Both the position numbers and the translations under genes were made by a program. 64,000 nt of DNA from Neobacillus niacini (GTDB lineage: Bacteria > Bacillota > Bacilli > Bacillales > Cytobacillaceae): the NCBI RefSeq assembly GCF_030817595.1, contig NZ_JAUSZN010000001.1, positions 442,001 through 506,000 of the forward strand, in the 5' to 3' direction. Under the pieces are notes generated by a model. It had not been told where the DNA came from, ran no database searches, and saw nothing but the letters and a program-made list of their open reading frames with translations. Position 1 is the first letter of the stretch. Each line of letters begins with the position of its first letter. This document shows positions 35,020-43,818 of this stretch, one piece after another.

Positions 35020-35451
35020 TCAAAACTTTATAAAATCACCTTCTTTAATTTTATTCTTTTCAAACCATCCAAGATTCACTTCAAGAGCATAATGATAAGT
35101 AAGTTCCGGATCATAAGTAGGGCAGAAATCTTCTTTACAAGGCATCATATCTAGTGTTTTTAGAATTTTACCATCTGAATCAAGAAAAGCAATCGATAAA
35201 GGAATGAACGTGTTTTTCATCCAGAAACCGCCATATGTTTCACCTGAAAACACAAATAGCATCCCCTCGTTTTCGGGTAACTCTTCAACAAACATTAAGC
35301 CCTTGTCTCTTTTTTTGGGAGTATCTGCAACTTGAACCGTTAGGGGGATTGTCTTTATTCCATTGGTCGCTTTTAGAATTTTTGTTTGAAGACTTGATTC
35401 TTTTTTTTGACGAAAAAGAGAGCCGATAAAGTTTAGTCTATTTTTCAACAT
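35020..35451 (-). CDS. DUF192 domain protein
   Basis: Small protein of the DUF192 family, 143 residues from ATG 35451 (behind AAAGGTGAG). Characteristic parts are VQVADTPKKRDKGLMFVEEL, GMLFVFSGETYGGFWMKNT and PLSIAFLDSDGKIL; two Cys occur in the CKEDFCPTY segment. The hydrophobic-basic N-terminus is short and not a clear signal peptide. The biochemical role of the family is unknown. It is convergent with the RpiR-type gene. Confidence 0.85.
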   Translation of the reverse strand: MLKNRLNFIGSLFRQKKESSLQTKILKATNGIKTIPLTVQVADTPKKRDKGLMFVEELPENEGMLFVFSGETYGGFWMKNTFIPLSIAFLDSDGKILKTLDMMPCKEDFCPTYDPELTYHYALEVNLGWFEKNKIKEGDFIKF

Positions 35452-35653
35452 GTTCACTCACCTTTCTTTTCCCTTTTATCATAATAAAAATGACTATCAA
35501 ATTAATGTACTTTTATATATTCAATTTGGTTACACTTTTTATTTACGATGGAACCAAGACTGGTGGGATGGTTCTTTAGATTTTTGATCTGCTTATTTTC
35601 ATGCTATCCTAAAGCAGAATGAAGAAATAATGAAGAAATCAGGAGGTAGTAAA

Positions 35654-35956
35654 ATGGCGATTGTTGATATTACAGTGATTCCGGTTGGGACAGGTACACC
35701 TAGTGTTAGTGAGTATGTAGCTGAAATACATAAAGTACTTCAACAGTATGAAGGTAAGGTCAAGTATCAGTTAACTCCAATGAGTACGCTAATTGAAGGT
35801 GATTTAAAACTATTGCTGGGGATTGTTCACGAACTTCATGAAGTTCCGTTTCAAAAAGGACTTCAGAGGGTTTGCACGAACATTCGCATTGATGATCGAC
35901 GCGATAAGGAAAATACAATGGAGCGGAAGTTACAGTCGGTACAAGCAAAATTATAG
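35654..35956 (+). CDS. Thiamine-binding (MTH1187/YqgV-type) protein
   Basis: Ferredoxin-fold protein of 100 residues of the MTH1187/YqgV group, members of which bind thiamine or related pyrimidines. The pattern is VDITVIPVGTGTPSVSEYV, then QLTPMSTLIEGDLKLLLGIV and RVCTNIRIDDRRDKE. ATG 35654 follows AGGAGGTAG; an upstream in-frame TTG is not needed. No TPP riboswitch is visible upstream. A terminator follows at 35998-36040. Confidence 0.85.
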   Translation: MAIVDITVIPVGTGTPSVSEYVAEIHKVLQQYEGKVKYQLTPMSTLIEGDLKLLLGIVHELHEVPFQKGLQRVCTNIRIDDRRDKENTMERKLQSVQAKL

Positions 35957-35997
35957 ACCTTTCTTCGTGTAATAATATTATGTAAACCTATATATTA

Positions 35998-36040
35998 GAG
36001 CCAGGAAACATCCTAATAAAAATGGGTCCTGGCTTTTTTA
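35998..36040 (+). terminator. Rho-independent terminator
   Basis: GAGCCAGGA pairs with TCCTGGCTT across a 20-base loop and is followed by TTTTTATGG. Confidence 0.85.
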
Positions 36041-36105
36041 TGGCATATTTTGCTAACTCTAGTAGAATGGTAAAAGGATAAGCATGATAAAAGGAGTATT
36101 TCAGT

Positions 36106-37029
36106 GTGAAAAATTATATTATTGGTACAATTATTATGATAATCGTTGGAGTAACGGTGGCAACATATTTTTTTGAAAAGCACCCAGAATTAACTTCGCC
36201 TAGACAGAATCAACCAATTGAAAAGCAGGAAGCAAAAGAATCAGAACCATCACAACTTAGTCCATTGCAGCCAATTTTTGAAGATGATTCAATTGGTTAC
36301 TCGTTACAAAACGACCAATTACAAATTACCTTCAATAAAGGAAGTGATTGGATTCTAGTGCCTGTTGAAAAAGCAAAGCTATTTTCAGGAGAATACAATG
36401 GGGACGAACAAGAACTTATAGAGAATAGCTATATACTAACTCAAAAACGTGCTTCCTTTTTATATACTGAAGGTGACAGCATTAAATTGAAATATTCTCT
36501 AAACCAAGGAGACACGTGGGAAGATAGTGTCGTTACAGCTCAATATCCGCCAATCCGTTTTCGGAAGGTAGAATTTTTAAATGATACGTTTGGCTATGTC
36601 ATCATTTCAGGGGATCGAACGATGTCACAAGAATGGACAACCGTTTATATCACGAATGATGGCGGTAAGCAATGGAACGAGACGACCCATACTGGAGTTA
36701 CTCGATTAATTTATGATGGAGGCTTTGTTGATGAAAACACAGGCTTCTTATCATTTGGAATCCTTAATCCTGTAGAACCTGACCTATATGTCACAAAAGA
36801 TGGGGGGAACTCCTGGAGTGAAGCAACTGTTTCAATTCCGGAGAAGTATCATGAAATCTTTGTGATGGCTGAAGTCCCTTATAAAGAAGAAGATCACTTG
36901 GCCATTTTTATCAATCAGGGTCCTAATGGGGACTACGAAGGTGGGAAAGTAAAGGGGAAATTTATTTCAAACGATAACGGAAAAACGTGGGAGTTTTCCA
37001 TGGAGGTTCTACCAAATGATTTCGAATAA
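36106..37029 (+). CDS. Membrane-anchored BNR/Ycf48-like repeat protein
   Basis: 307 residues with one N-terminal membrane helix (about 4-22) and a Glu/Gln/Pro-rich linker, then an extracellular beta-propeller-like part. Asp-box/BNR repeats are visible: SLNQGDTWEDS, ITNDGGKQWNE, VTKDGGNSWSE and ISNDNGKTWEF. Such repeats occur in sialidases and in Ycf48-type assembly factors, but no sialidase active site is evident. GTG start behind AAAGGAG. The function is unknown; a cell-surface role is likely. Confidence 0.75.
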   Translation: MKNYIIGTIIMIIVGVTVATYFFEKHPELTSPRQNQPIEKQEAKESEPSQLSPLQPIFEDDSIGYSLQNDQLQITFNKGSDWILVPVEKAKLFSGEYNGDEQELIENSYILTQKRASFLYTEGDSIKLKYSLNQGDTWEDSVVTAQYPPIRFRKVEFLNDTFGYVIISGDRTMSQEWTTVYITNDGGKQWNETTHTGVTRLIYDGGFVDENTGFLSFGILNPVEPDLYVTKDGGNSWSEATVSIPEKYHEIFVMAEVPYKEEDHLAIFINQGPNGDYEGGKVKGKFISNDNGKTWEFSMEVLPNDFE

Positions 37030-37114
37030 ATAAGAGAAGATGTAAGGGGGAGGGATGCGGACAAATGGAGGCTGCATTGTCCTAATTCCTTCGTTTTCGT
37101 TGGCTCTAGAAAAT

Positions 37115-37552
37115 CTAATGCTTATTTTTCAGCCAGGTCATGACAACGTAAATAATAAGCAGTAAGCCCCCTATCTCGATAGCATGGTCGGCCAGGTTAA
37201 GAACTCCACCAGAGCGAATGATAAAATCTGTCACCTGTCCCAACAAAAGTCTATCAATGCCATTTCCAATCGCACCTCCGACTAGAAACCCAAGACTACT
37301 ATTGATGAGAGAGCCCTTCATTTCTCCGGTTCTACGTAAATATAAGACACCTATCACGAACAACACTGCAACAACTCCGAAGAGTCGAGCATAGCCTTGA
37401 AATAAACCTCCAGCCATCCCGCTATTTTCTATATGTGTGAGTTGTATTCCCCACATTGTAAATTTTTCATCGATGTCAATGTAGGCACGAATTAGATATT
37501 TAGAAACCTGGTCCATCACTATAACTAGGATTGCAATTACATAAAATTGCAT
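37115..37552 (-). CDS. lspA: Signal peptidase II (lipoprotein signal peptidase)
   Basis: Membrane aspartyl protease that removes signal peptides of prolipoproteins, 145 residues, four helices. Conserved boxes are MDQVSKYLIR (13-22), GGAIGNGIDR (92-101), the catalytic aspartates Asp109 (QVTDFI) and Asp122 (LNLADHAIE). The NSGMAGGLF segment differs from the usual N-x-G-A-A-F. It is not in the usual ileS-lspA-rluD context, so it may be a second LspA copy. Confidence 0.9.
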   Translation of the reverse strand: MQFYVIAILVIVMDQVSKYLIRAYIDIDEKFTMWGIQLTHIENSGMAGGLFQGYARLFGVVAVLFVIGVLYLRRTGEMKGSLINSSLGFLVGGAIGNGIDRLLLGQVTDFIIRSGGVLNLADHAIEIGGLLLIIYVVMTWLKNKH

Positions 37553-37765
37553 ATATAGTCCTTTCTTTCTTGCAGAATTATTTGCATCCTAATCATAAGT
37601 ATAATGGAAACCTTTTTTCTATTCTATTATTTAGATACTTCCTTATAAATTACGAGGTAATAACCCGAAACATTGAGCTCGTACGGAAGAATCTTTGGCT
37701 GTAACTATGCATTCTTAGTGAGATAAATTGTTATAGTTGATAGGAAAAAGCAACTTAACTATTTG

Positions 37766-38380
37766 TTATTTTTCCAATTCTTTATAAAGGATCTTTGTAA
37801 AAAAAAGTGAAAGAATTGAACCCACTAATAAACATGTCATATCCCACTGGGCGTCCCATATGTCTCCTTGCATTCCTAAAAAATCTTTTGTAGCTTTCCC
37901 TTCTTTCCCTATTTTTGTGCTTGCCCATTCAATGATTTCGTAGAAAGCCCCGATTGATAGTGTTATACATAGAGCAATAAAATTCGTCGTTTTACTTTTA
38001 TATAAAGCTGTTTTCCTTAATAATATCTCTATTATAATTATGACCATAAGCCCCTTAAGAAAATGACCAAACCGATCATAGTTGTTTCTTTGTAAATCAA
38101 AGTAATCTTTGATCCATGTAAAGAGGGGAACTTTGGAATAGGAATAGTGCCCTCCGATAAACGTTAAAATAGTAAGAAGAGTAATAATAGCATAGGAAAC
38201 TGTGGTAAGGCGAAATTGGTTGTATCTTGATATCAAGAATAGTAAAACTAATACTGAAGGTAAAACTTCCATCAACAAAACCATATAACCTTCCTCAGGC
38301 TTAATCAGGGACCAAATAACAACAAGCATAATAACAAATAACAAGAAGAAATGTATCGAACTACCTTTTTTACGAGACAC
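37766..38380 (-). CDS. DUF2238 (YjdF-type) membrane protein
   Basis: Multi-pass membrane protein of 204 residues. The DUF2238 hallmarks are NNYDRFGHFLKG in the middle, FYEIIEWA and the C-terminal MQGDIWDAQWDM followed by a last membrane helix. Acidic and His residues inside membrane segments suggest a metal or proton site, but no function is known. A plain ribosome binding site precedes the start. Confidence 0.82.
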   Translation of the reverse strand: MSRKKGSSIHFFLLFVIMLVVIWSLIKPEEGYMVLLMEVLPSVLVLLFLISRYNQFRLTTVSYAIITLLTILTFIGGHYSYSKVPLFTWIKDYFDLQRNNYDRFGHFLKGLMVIIIIEILLRKTALYKSKTTNFIALCITLSIGAFYEIIEWASTKIGKEGKATKDFLGMQGDIWDAQWDMTCLLVGSILSLFFTKILYKELEK

Positions 38381-38607
38381 TCAAATCACTCCATCAGAAA
38401 ACAAGATGTATTTAGTATTTGCTAAACATAGCAAAGGAAATCTTTTTAATAATTGCCTACAAGTATCATTAGCAAAGACTTTTTGGAAACTAACCTTCTT
38501 GCGTTGCCTCAATAACAAAATGAATCGCTGCAGCTATCCCACTTTTCAACTCTTGCACCCAATTGTTTAATAACATTAATAAAGGCACGTTATTACTGTT
38601 GCCTGTT

Positions 38608-38636
38608 AAAAAAGCAAGGCCCAATTGGCCCTGCTT
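38608..38636 (-). terminator. Terminator of the cupredoxin gene
   Basis: On the minus strand, AAGCAGGGCC-AATT-GGGCCTTGCTT (near-perfect) is followed by TTTTAAC. Between it and the DUF2238 gene only a 32-residue open frame (38490-38588, minus) without a ribosome site is seen. Confidence 0.85.
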
Positions 38637-38637
38637 G

Positions 38638-39027
38638 TTATTTGACTATTACTTTTCCCACCATTCCTTCATTGAAATGGTACCGACATATCAGTTCATA
38701 TGTACCAGGGTTTGTCGGTTTCACGGTAATGGTTTTTTCTTTTCCCGGCTGGACTTCCGCATCAATTCCGAGCTTTTCCACTGTGAAGGTGTGTTCTTTC
38801 GCACCTTTGTTTTTCAATACCAACGTTGTCGTTCTTCCATTGGAAATAGTGATGACTTTCGGATTAAAGTAATCATCGTTCAACTCGATCTCAATCGGTT
38901 TCACCGTCTCCATAGGTTGTGTTACGACACCGGTTTCGGCAAATACGCCGAGTGAGCCTGGAGTTGTCACAACCACAATCATCGCAAGCAAAACGACGAA
39001 TCCAATTAACCATTTTTTCACAAACAT
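38638..39027 (-). CDS. Secreted cupredoxin-domain protein
   Basis: 129-residue exported protein with an N-terminal signal peptide (MFVKKWLIG plus hydrophobic core, likely cut near VFA-ET, residue 30). The rest is a single cupredoxin domain with full type-1 copper ligands His79, Cys114, His117 and Met122 (KEHTF, ELICRYHFNEGMVG). It probably transfers electrons or carries copper at the cell surface. ATG 39027 follows GGAGGGATTGCAA; an earlier in-frame ATG at 39042 would put the ribosome site inside the gene. Confidence 0.87.
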   Translation of the reverse strand: MFVKKWLIGFVVLLAMIVVVTTPGSLGVFAETGVVTQPMETVKPIEIELNDDYFNPKVITISNGRTTTLVLKNKGAKEHTFTVEKLGIDAEVQPGKEKTITVKPTNPGTYELICRYHFNEGMVGKVIVK

Positions 39028-39325
39028 TTGCAATCCCTCCATTCCTAAGAACTATTTTTTCCAATTCATAAAATATTATCAATATAAATTGGAGAATTGG
39101 CTTTAGAAAAAACACCAAACGATAAAAGATTTTTATGGAGGACAATAAAATAATGTATTTCTATTTATTAGAAATTTCTACTACAATCAAAGTTCATAAA
39201 GCCATAAAAAATATTTATAACCAAGATGTTAAAGACTACTGCGCTACTGGATAAATATTAATAAATTTGATGGGTGGTGGCAAGAAAATAAACCAAATTG
39301 ATTGTAGTGATCAATCATACTTCTA

Positions 39326-40135
39326 TCAAAGATCTTGAATAATCGAGTTAATAATATGCATAGATTCCCATTCTCCTGAAGAAAGAAAGGTGATCGGATA
39401 TTTTTTGGGAAAAAGGGTTTTGCTAATCTGACTGGGTGTCATGCCATCTTCGTAGTGCTTGATAATTTTTCCTTGGAGTTCTAACAAATACTCTAGCTTT
39501 CTCTGTAAAGCAGCACGCCCATCCTTTAAAAAGCCAGCATGGCAGCAAAATACATCTCCGAAATCATAGGTTAATACTCTTCTTAATGATTCGATAATGG
39601 TTGGAATGCTTTCTTCTCGTAAAATAACCTTTGTTTTTTCCTGGCAATACAAATCTCCAGTAAATAGCTGTCCCGTTTCACGATTTAAAAACGCTACATG
39701 ATCGATGGCATGACCTGGTGTGTCAATTACGTCCCAAGTCGCATTTTGGGATGAAAAAGTTTTACCGATGGCGTTTGCATGAAATGGCTGGCGCTTCCCC
39801 CAGAAAACCTTTCGATACATAGGATAATCGGGCTTCTTTTTACAATGATCAATCTTCATATCATTCATATATATTGGTAGATTCATTTCTTTTTGTAAAA
39901 AAGCTGCGCAGCCTGTATGATCTTCATGAAAATGTGTGATGACCACTTGATCAATGACTTGTTGTTTAAAAAATGGTTGAAACTCCTTTTCTAATGAAGC
40001 CGCACCCGTATCAATGAGAACACCGTCTAAGACGAAGCTATGAACATTTAATTTTACCCCTTGAAATGCTACTGTACCGTTACCAGTTTGAACACCGTTT
40101 AGCTTCTGCTGGCTGAAATTCTTCTTAAGCAACAT
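39326..40135 (-). CDS. MBL-fold metallo-hydrolase
   Basis: Cytoplasmic metallo-beta-lactamase-fold hydrolase, 269 residues from the ATG behind GGGGAGG. The metal-binding motif THFHEDHTG gives His68, His70, Asp72 and His73; further ligands are in DTPGHAIDHV, TGDLYC and CCHAGFL. A C-terminal helical region resembles the winged-helix tail of LACTB2/glyoxalase-II-like proteins. Substrate is unknown; thioesters are plausible because a FadR-like operator precedes the gene (40183-40200). Confidence 0.85.
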   Translation of the reverse strand: MLLKKNFSQQKLNGVQTGNGTVAFQGVKLNVHSFVLDGVLIDTGAASLEKEFQPFFKQQVIDQVVITHFHEDHTGCAAFLQKEMNLPIYMNDMKIDHCKKKPDYPMYRKVFWGKRQPFHANAIGKTFSSQNATWDVIDTPGHAIDHVAFLNRETGQLFTGDLYCQEKTKVILREESIPTIIESLRRVLTYDFGDVFCCHAGFLKDGRAALQRKLEYLLELQGKIIKHYEDGMTPSQISKTLFPKKYPITFLSSGEWESMHIINSIIQDL

Positions 40136-40182
40136 AAAATGAATCCTCCCCATAACTATCCCTTTGTCAAATTTTAACACAA

Positions 40183-40200
40183 AATGAATGGTTATTCATT
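40183..40200. promoter_or_regulatory. FadR-like operator upstream of the MBL hydrolase
   Basis: AATGAAT-GGTT-ATTCATT is a perfect inverted repeat that resembles the B. subtilis FadR (YsiA) consensus TGAATGAWTANTCATTCA. It lies about 48 bases upstream of the minus-strand start, close to a likely -10 (GTTAAAATTT). Confidence 0.5.
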
Positions 40201-40359
40201 AATTTATAAGAATTATAGTAACAAACAAATATAATCATATTATGTTAACTGTATTATAAATAGGTGTTTTTCATTCTAAAGGAGGGGGTACAAATCCTCA
40301 CGCTTCCATACGACTGTCCGAATAAATTGACATAGAAGTCAGTCGCATGGAGGGGAAAA

Positions 40360-41247
40360 ATGAAAACAGGTAAATTGTTTTGGGTCATATTGCTAAGTGC
40401 TTTCCTCGTTCTTTCAATACTCCTTGTTTTTATTCGTGACGATTCCAAGCCAACAACTTCAGAACCTGTGAAAGGACCACAAACTATAACAGAGACCGGT
40501 AAAGCGGGGGAGGCGCCAGATAAACCACCTCAACCAGAGCCAGAACCAGAAGCAGAAGCAGAAGCAGAGCCTCAACCTGTACCACCACCGCAGGAGCCGC
40601 CACAAATTTTATGGGGAGTTGATACCGCTAGTCCGCTAGACCAAGCTTTTTTACAATGTGTCGTGGATAACTATGGGATGCCTACTGTCTTTGGAAGATA
40701 TTTGGAGACCAAAGAAGGGGTATCAACTGGTTTGACACCGGAAGAAGTGGAGCTTCTCCATCAACAAGGGATTAAGATTATCCCCATTTACAACCATTTT
40801 ACAAACGCGACAACCTATGAAGGCGGGGCTCAAGAGGCACAGGCGGCGATTGCCTATGCGCAACAAATAGGAATCCCTGAGGGGAAAGCGATCTTCGCGG
40901 ATATTGAACCGACTTACCCAGTAGATGAAGCGTTTATCCGTGGATGGGTCGAAACCTTACAAGGTTCGCCGTATAAGCCCGGTATCTACGGGGTCTTTAC
41001 CAACGAAAGTGCACTTACAACTGCATACCAGGCAGCTATTGCCGCCAATCAGAATATTCAATCCCAAACGATCATCTGGAGTAGTAACCCTGATCCTGGC
41101 GTAACGCCGCAGTCTAATGCCCCAGAATTTCAGCCAGGCGCACCTGAAAACGTTCCAGTCTCGATTTGGCAATATGGAATTGATGGAGAAACCTGTAACA
41201 TTGACACGAATCTTATCCAATCCAATATCTTAGATTTTTTATGGTAA
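40360..41247 (+). CDS. Membrane-anchored DUF1906 (glycoside-hydrolase-like) protein
   Basis: 295 residues: an N-terminal membrane helix (about 7-25), a Pro/Glu/Ala-rich linker (about 55-80) and a C-terminal DUF1906 domain (about 85-295) with a TIM-barrel-like fold (WGVDTASPLDQAFLQ, GIKIIPIYNHF, IFADIEPTYPVDEAFIRGW). The Asp-Ile-Glu after the fourth strand resembles the catalytic DxE of GH25-like lysozymes. It probably acts on the cell wall or spore coat from outside the membrane. It is a single gene with a terminator at 41261-41294. Confidence 0.85.
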   Translation: MKTGKLFWVILLSAFLVLSILLVFIRDDSKPTTSEPVKGPQTITETGKAGEAPDKPPQPEPEPEAEAEAEPQPVPPPQEPPQILWGVDTASPLDQAFLQCVVDNYGMPTVFGRYLETKEGVSTGLTPEEVELLHQQGIKIIPIYNHFTNATTYEGGAQEAQAAIAYAQQIGIPEGKAIFADIEPTYPVDEAFIRGWVETLQGSPYKPGIYGVFTNESALTTAYQAAIAANQNIQSQTIIWSSNPDPGVTPQSNAPEFQPGAPENVPVSIWQYGIDGETCNIDTNLIQSNILDFLW

Positions 41248-41260
41248 TGAATCGTTGTTA

Positions 41261-41294
41261 AAAGAGAGTCTTGGAGGCTCTCTTTCATTTTTTT
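41261..41294 (+). terminator. Rho-independent terminator
   Basis: AAAGAGAG pairs with CTCTCTTT, followed by CATTTTTTTG. Confidence 0.85.
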
Positions 41295-41298
41295 GAAT

Positions 41299-41350
41299 TG
41301 GAGGGATTAGGCAGGCTGTGCTTGATGCTTACGGTAAAGAGTGTTCCAAT
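41299..41350. repeat. Dispersed repeat R3, copy 1
   Basis: TTGGAGGGATTAGGCA followed by a GCTTG...GTAAAGAGTGTTC segment resembles 48782-48830 (TTGGAGGATTAGGCA...TAAAGAGTGTTC). Both lie shortly after terminators. The nature of the element is unknown. Confidence 0.4.
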
Positions 41351-41433
41351 TTGCAAAATAGGTACCCTTTTTCATGCAACTCCACGGTTACTTGTGCTTG
41401 ACAGGCAACCGCAGGGTTGCTTATACTCAATAT

Positions 41434-41712
41434 ATGAATTGGGAAAAAGACGCCATATTCAAAGCACTAAGTGACTCAACGCGACGGCTCATTTTAGACG
41501 AACTAACCGAACGCAACGAGTTGTCGTTGTATGAACTAACGGTACGTCTTATTATGAAGCACGACATTGCCATTTCTAGACAAGCAATAGCTAAACATCT
41601 TTCTGTATTGGAAGATGCAGGTCTCGTAACATCAAAAAGAAAGGGAAAATATCGAGTAATTGTATTCAACAATGAACCACTAAAGGATTTGCTAAAAGGA
41701 TGGATAGAGTAA
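41434..41712 (+). CDS. ArsR/SmtB-type winged-helix regulator
   Basis: Small winged-helix DNA-binding protein, 92 residues, starting MNWEKDAIFKALSDSTRR. The recognition region is ISRQAIAKHLSVLEDAGLVTSKRKGK. No metal-binding cysteines are present, so it belongs to the ArsR-like group that often partners VOC or SRPBCC genes. ATG 41434 is chosen on family length, although its ribosome site is weak. It is followed after 36 bases by a VOC protein that it probably regulates. Confidence 0.83.
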   Translation: MNWEKDAIFKALSDSTRRLILDELTERNELSLYELTVRLIMKHDIAISRQAIAKHLSVLEDAGLVTSKRKGKYRVIVFNNEPLKDLLKGWIE

Positions 41713-41748
41713 CAGTAGTATGAAGATATCATAGGAGGCAAATACAGT

Positions 41749-42132
41749 ATGAAAATCGTTGTTACCAGTTTATTTGTTGATGATCAAGAAAAAGCATTGA
41801 AGTTTTATACGGGAAAGCTTGGCTTCATAAAAAAGCATGACGTGCCCACTGGCGAATATAGGTGGATAACACTTGTTTCTCCTGATGAACAAAACGGTAC
41901 TGAACTTTTGCTCGAACCGAATGTCCATCCTGCCGCAAAGGAGTATCAATCAAAGATAGCTTCTGAAGGCATTCCAGCAACCATGTTTGGCGTTGAGGAT
42001 ATTCATAAAGAGTATAACCTATTATTGGAAAACGGCGTGAAGTTTACTATGGAGCCGACAAAAATGGGTGATGTCACAATAGCTGTATTCGACGATACAT
42101 GCGGTAACCTTATTCAGATCATTCAGCAGTAA
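41749..42132 (+). CDS. VOC (glyoxalase/bleomycin-resistance-like) protein
   Basis: 127-residue vicinal-oxygen-chelate fold protein (VTSLFVDDQEKALKFYTGKLG, then GTELLLEPN and TIAVFDDTCGNLIQIIQ). It is likely a metal-dependent enzyme or a binding protein with unknown ligand. It follows the ArsR-type gene behind AGGAGG, the common ArsR-VOC pair. Confidence 0.85.
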   Translation: MKIVVTSLFVDDQEKALKFYTGKLGFIKKHDVPTGEYRWITLVSPDEQNGTELLLEPNVHPAAKEYQSKIASEGIPATMFGVEDIHKEYNLLLENGVKFTMEPTKMGDVTIAVFDDTCGNLIQIIQQ

Positions 42133-42201
42133 CTTCAAGGACGGGTCACGCAGTTCTTAACGGCTTTATTGGAAGGGTTAAGTTCGGTAAATACTCGTTT
42201 G

Positions 42202-42233
42202 CAAAAACGCTTGGATTACCCCAAGCGTTTTTG
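42202..42233 (+). terminator. Terminator of the ArsR-VOC pair
   Basis: CAAAAACGCTTGG-ATTACC-CCAAGCGTTTTTG, a perfect 13-base stem. Confidence 0.88.
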
Positions 42234-42431
42234 TGTGTTAAATATTTGTGGTATTCGCTTCGGTGGTTGAAGTGAATCTCCTAGCAGGTGCCTCAACGGT
42301 CAACATCTATACATACTAATGGTTAATTATTAATTGAGTGGACAGAAATAGTTCACTGTTAATTTATTTAAGGTTTCATATATGTGCACCTATATAAGGA
42401 TACAAAAAATTAATAAAGTGAATTAATCAGA

Positions 42432-42456
42432 GCTGCCGATACGGTAGCTTTTTGTA
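42432..42456 (+). terminator. Isolated terminator-like hairpin
   Basis: AGCTGCCGATACGGTAGCT followed by TTTTGT. It resembles the R2 hairpins in the AGCTGCC arm. No gene is seen in 42240-42430 for it to terminate. Confidence 0.6.
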
Positions 42457-42593
42457 TTCTAGCGGGGCAGTGTAGTCGAAAATCGTAAAGTTGTTTTAGA
42501 AAGAAGGTTTAGGAAGCGACTGAATCGAAGTATTTATTAACAACACATTTGGAAATAGGTTAACCGACTTTTTGTTTATCGGAGGTGTATTTT

Positions 42594-42758
42594 ATGGAAT
42601 TACTTATTATGGTTTTGTCCGCACTTTTAATTTGTATTTTTATTGGTTCGCTGCTGAATATACTACTTAAGACGACGAAAAAAAGGGATTGGCTGGTGAC
42701 AATCTTAATAAGTTTAGTTTTATCAATCATAATAGTCCCTCTATTAAATTCATTTTAA
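42594..42758 (+). CDS. Small membrane protein (54 aa), unknown
   Basis: ATG behind GGAGGTGTA. The product starts MELLIMVLSALLICIFIG, has a short basic loop (LLKTTKKRDW) and a second hydrophobic helix ending PLLNSF. Two membrane spans with a positive loop suggest an integral membrane micro-protein. I know no family. It precedes another small membrane protein on the same strand. Confidence 0.65.
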   Translation: MELLIMVLSALLICIFIGSLLNILLKTTKKRDWLVTILISLVLSIIIVPLLNSF

Positions 42759-42834
42759 ATCATCATCTTGGTTGAGATTAGGAAATACCCTTGAATAATT
42801 TTCATTGAGGGATAATCGTTATGGGGTGATTCAG

Positions 42835-43140
42835 TTGAGTGTATTGAAAATAGTTGTACTTAGATTGATTGAAATCATCACAATTTTAGCGATCGGGTTA
42901 CTTTTAACCGTTTATATTTTAAGTCCTATTTACGAGAACTTTGGAATACAATTTACTGGAAATGTATGGGTAAACTGGTTTGGAGTTTCTTATATTTTAT
43001 TTGTCTTTTACTCGTTAATTGTTGGTTTGTGTATTTATAAGGAAAGTGAACTCCATAAACATCGATTTACATCGGTTCTCTTTTGGCTTTTGTTTATTGG
43101 TTCAAATTATGTAATCTTTATCCCTTTTATAAAAGGATGA
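42835..43140 (+). CDS. Small membrane protein, unknown
   Basis: 101 residues with three hydrophobic helices (about 8-28, 43-65 and 80-97), starting at TTG 42835 behind GGGGTGAT. A TTG at 42805 is in frame but lacks a ribosome site and adds polar residues. No motif is recognised. It may be co-transcribed with the preceding 54-residue membrane protein (76-base gap). Confidence 0.6.
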   Translation: MSVLKIVVLRLIEIITILAIGLLLTVYILSPIYENFGIQFTGNVWVNWFGVSYILFVFYSLIVGLCIYKESELHKHRFTSVLFWLLFIGSNYVIFIPFIKG

Positions 43141-43241
43141 TTAATATAGCATTTATTTCGTCTAATAAAATAAAAAAAGCAAAGCTTCTTACCGGTATTA
43201 AAGTGCATCGCCATTCAAAGAGAAGAATCGTATATCAATAG

Positions 43242-43266
43242 AAAAAGAACCCATTATTGAGTTCTT
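43242..43266 (-). terminator. Terminator of the glycine-zipper gene
   Basis: On the minus strand, AAGAAC and GTTCTT pair across a 10-base loop and are followed by TTTCTATT. Confidence 0.55.
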
Positions 43267-43396
43267 CCTTAAGACTATTTCACCCGTTAGACAACTCATG
43301 CACAGTTCTTTAACATCAAAGGTTAACGGAAACTTATATTTCCTTGTTAAATTATCCTTATGAAAATCGCAGCGCTATTTATTTATACAGTTAATA

Positions 43397-43669
43397 TTAT
43401 TGAGAACCATGATTATTGGAATCTGTTTCGTCATCTGCTTCAGTCCCCTCCCCAATCTGGTTACCAATAGCACCGCCTGAAACACCGCCTATTACCGTAC
43501 CAATTAGTCCAAATTGAGAGCCTATCATAGCACCTGCAATCGCTCCATTAAAAGTTCCTGCAGTTTCACCAAAGTCATTGGTACCTTGATTAGCATTACT
43601 ACCAGCTTGATTGTTGTCACTTTCTTCTGCATTGGCACCAACTTTATTGCGTTCGTCACTCTGATTCAT
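43397..43669 (-). CDS. Glycine-zipper domain protein
   Basis: 90 residues. A hydrophilic Asn/Gln/Glu-rich N-terminus (about 1-36) is followed by a glycine-zipper helix pair (GAIAGAMIGSQFGLIGTVIG, GVSGGAIGNQIGEG) and an acidic tail. Glycine zippers insert into membranes or self-associate. No signal peptide is seen. It starts behind AAGGAAGTG and is probably a stress- or spore-related small protein; that is a guess. Confidence 0.7.
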   Translation of the reverse strand: MNQSDERNKVGANAEESDNNQAGSNANQGTNDFGETAGTFNGAIAGAMIGSQFGLIGTVIGGVSGGAIGNQIGEGTEADDETDSNNHGSQ

Positions 43670-43818
43670 TTATCCACTTCCTTGTATATTATATAATGCT
43701 AATTTTATGAGAATACACCTTCACAAACATATCCTACCCTGCAGAAGCAGTTTTACTCGCTTTCTGTTTATTTTCGAAGGCATAGTAGAAATGGATGAAA
43801 CCTAGGAGCGAATAAAAA

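Noticed and set aside
38490..38588. 32-residue open frame on the minus strand between the DUF2238 and cupredoxin genes.
   Set aside because: No ribosome site before its GTG and no recognisable sequence; could be a remnant.
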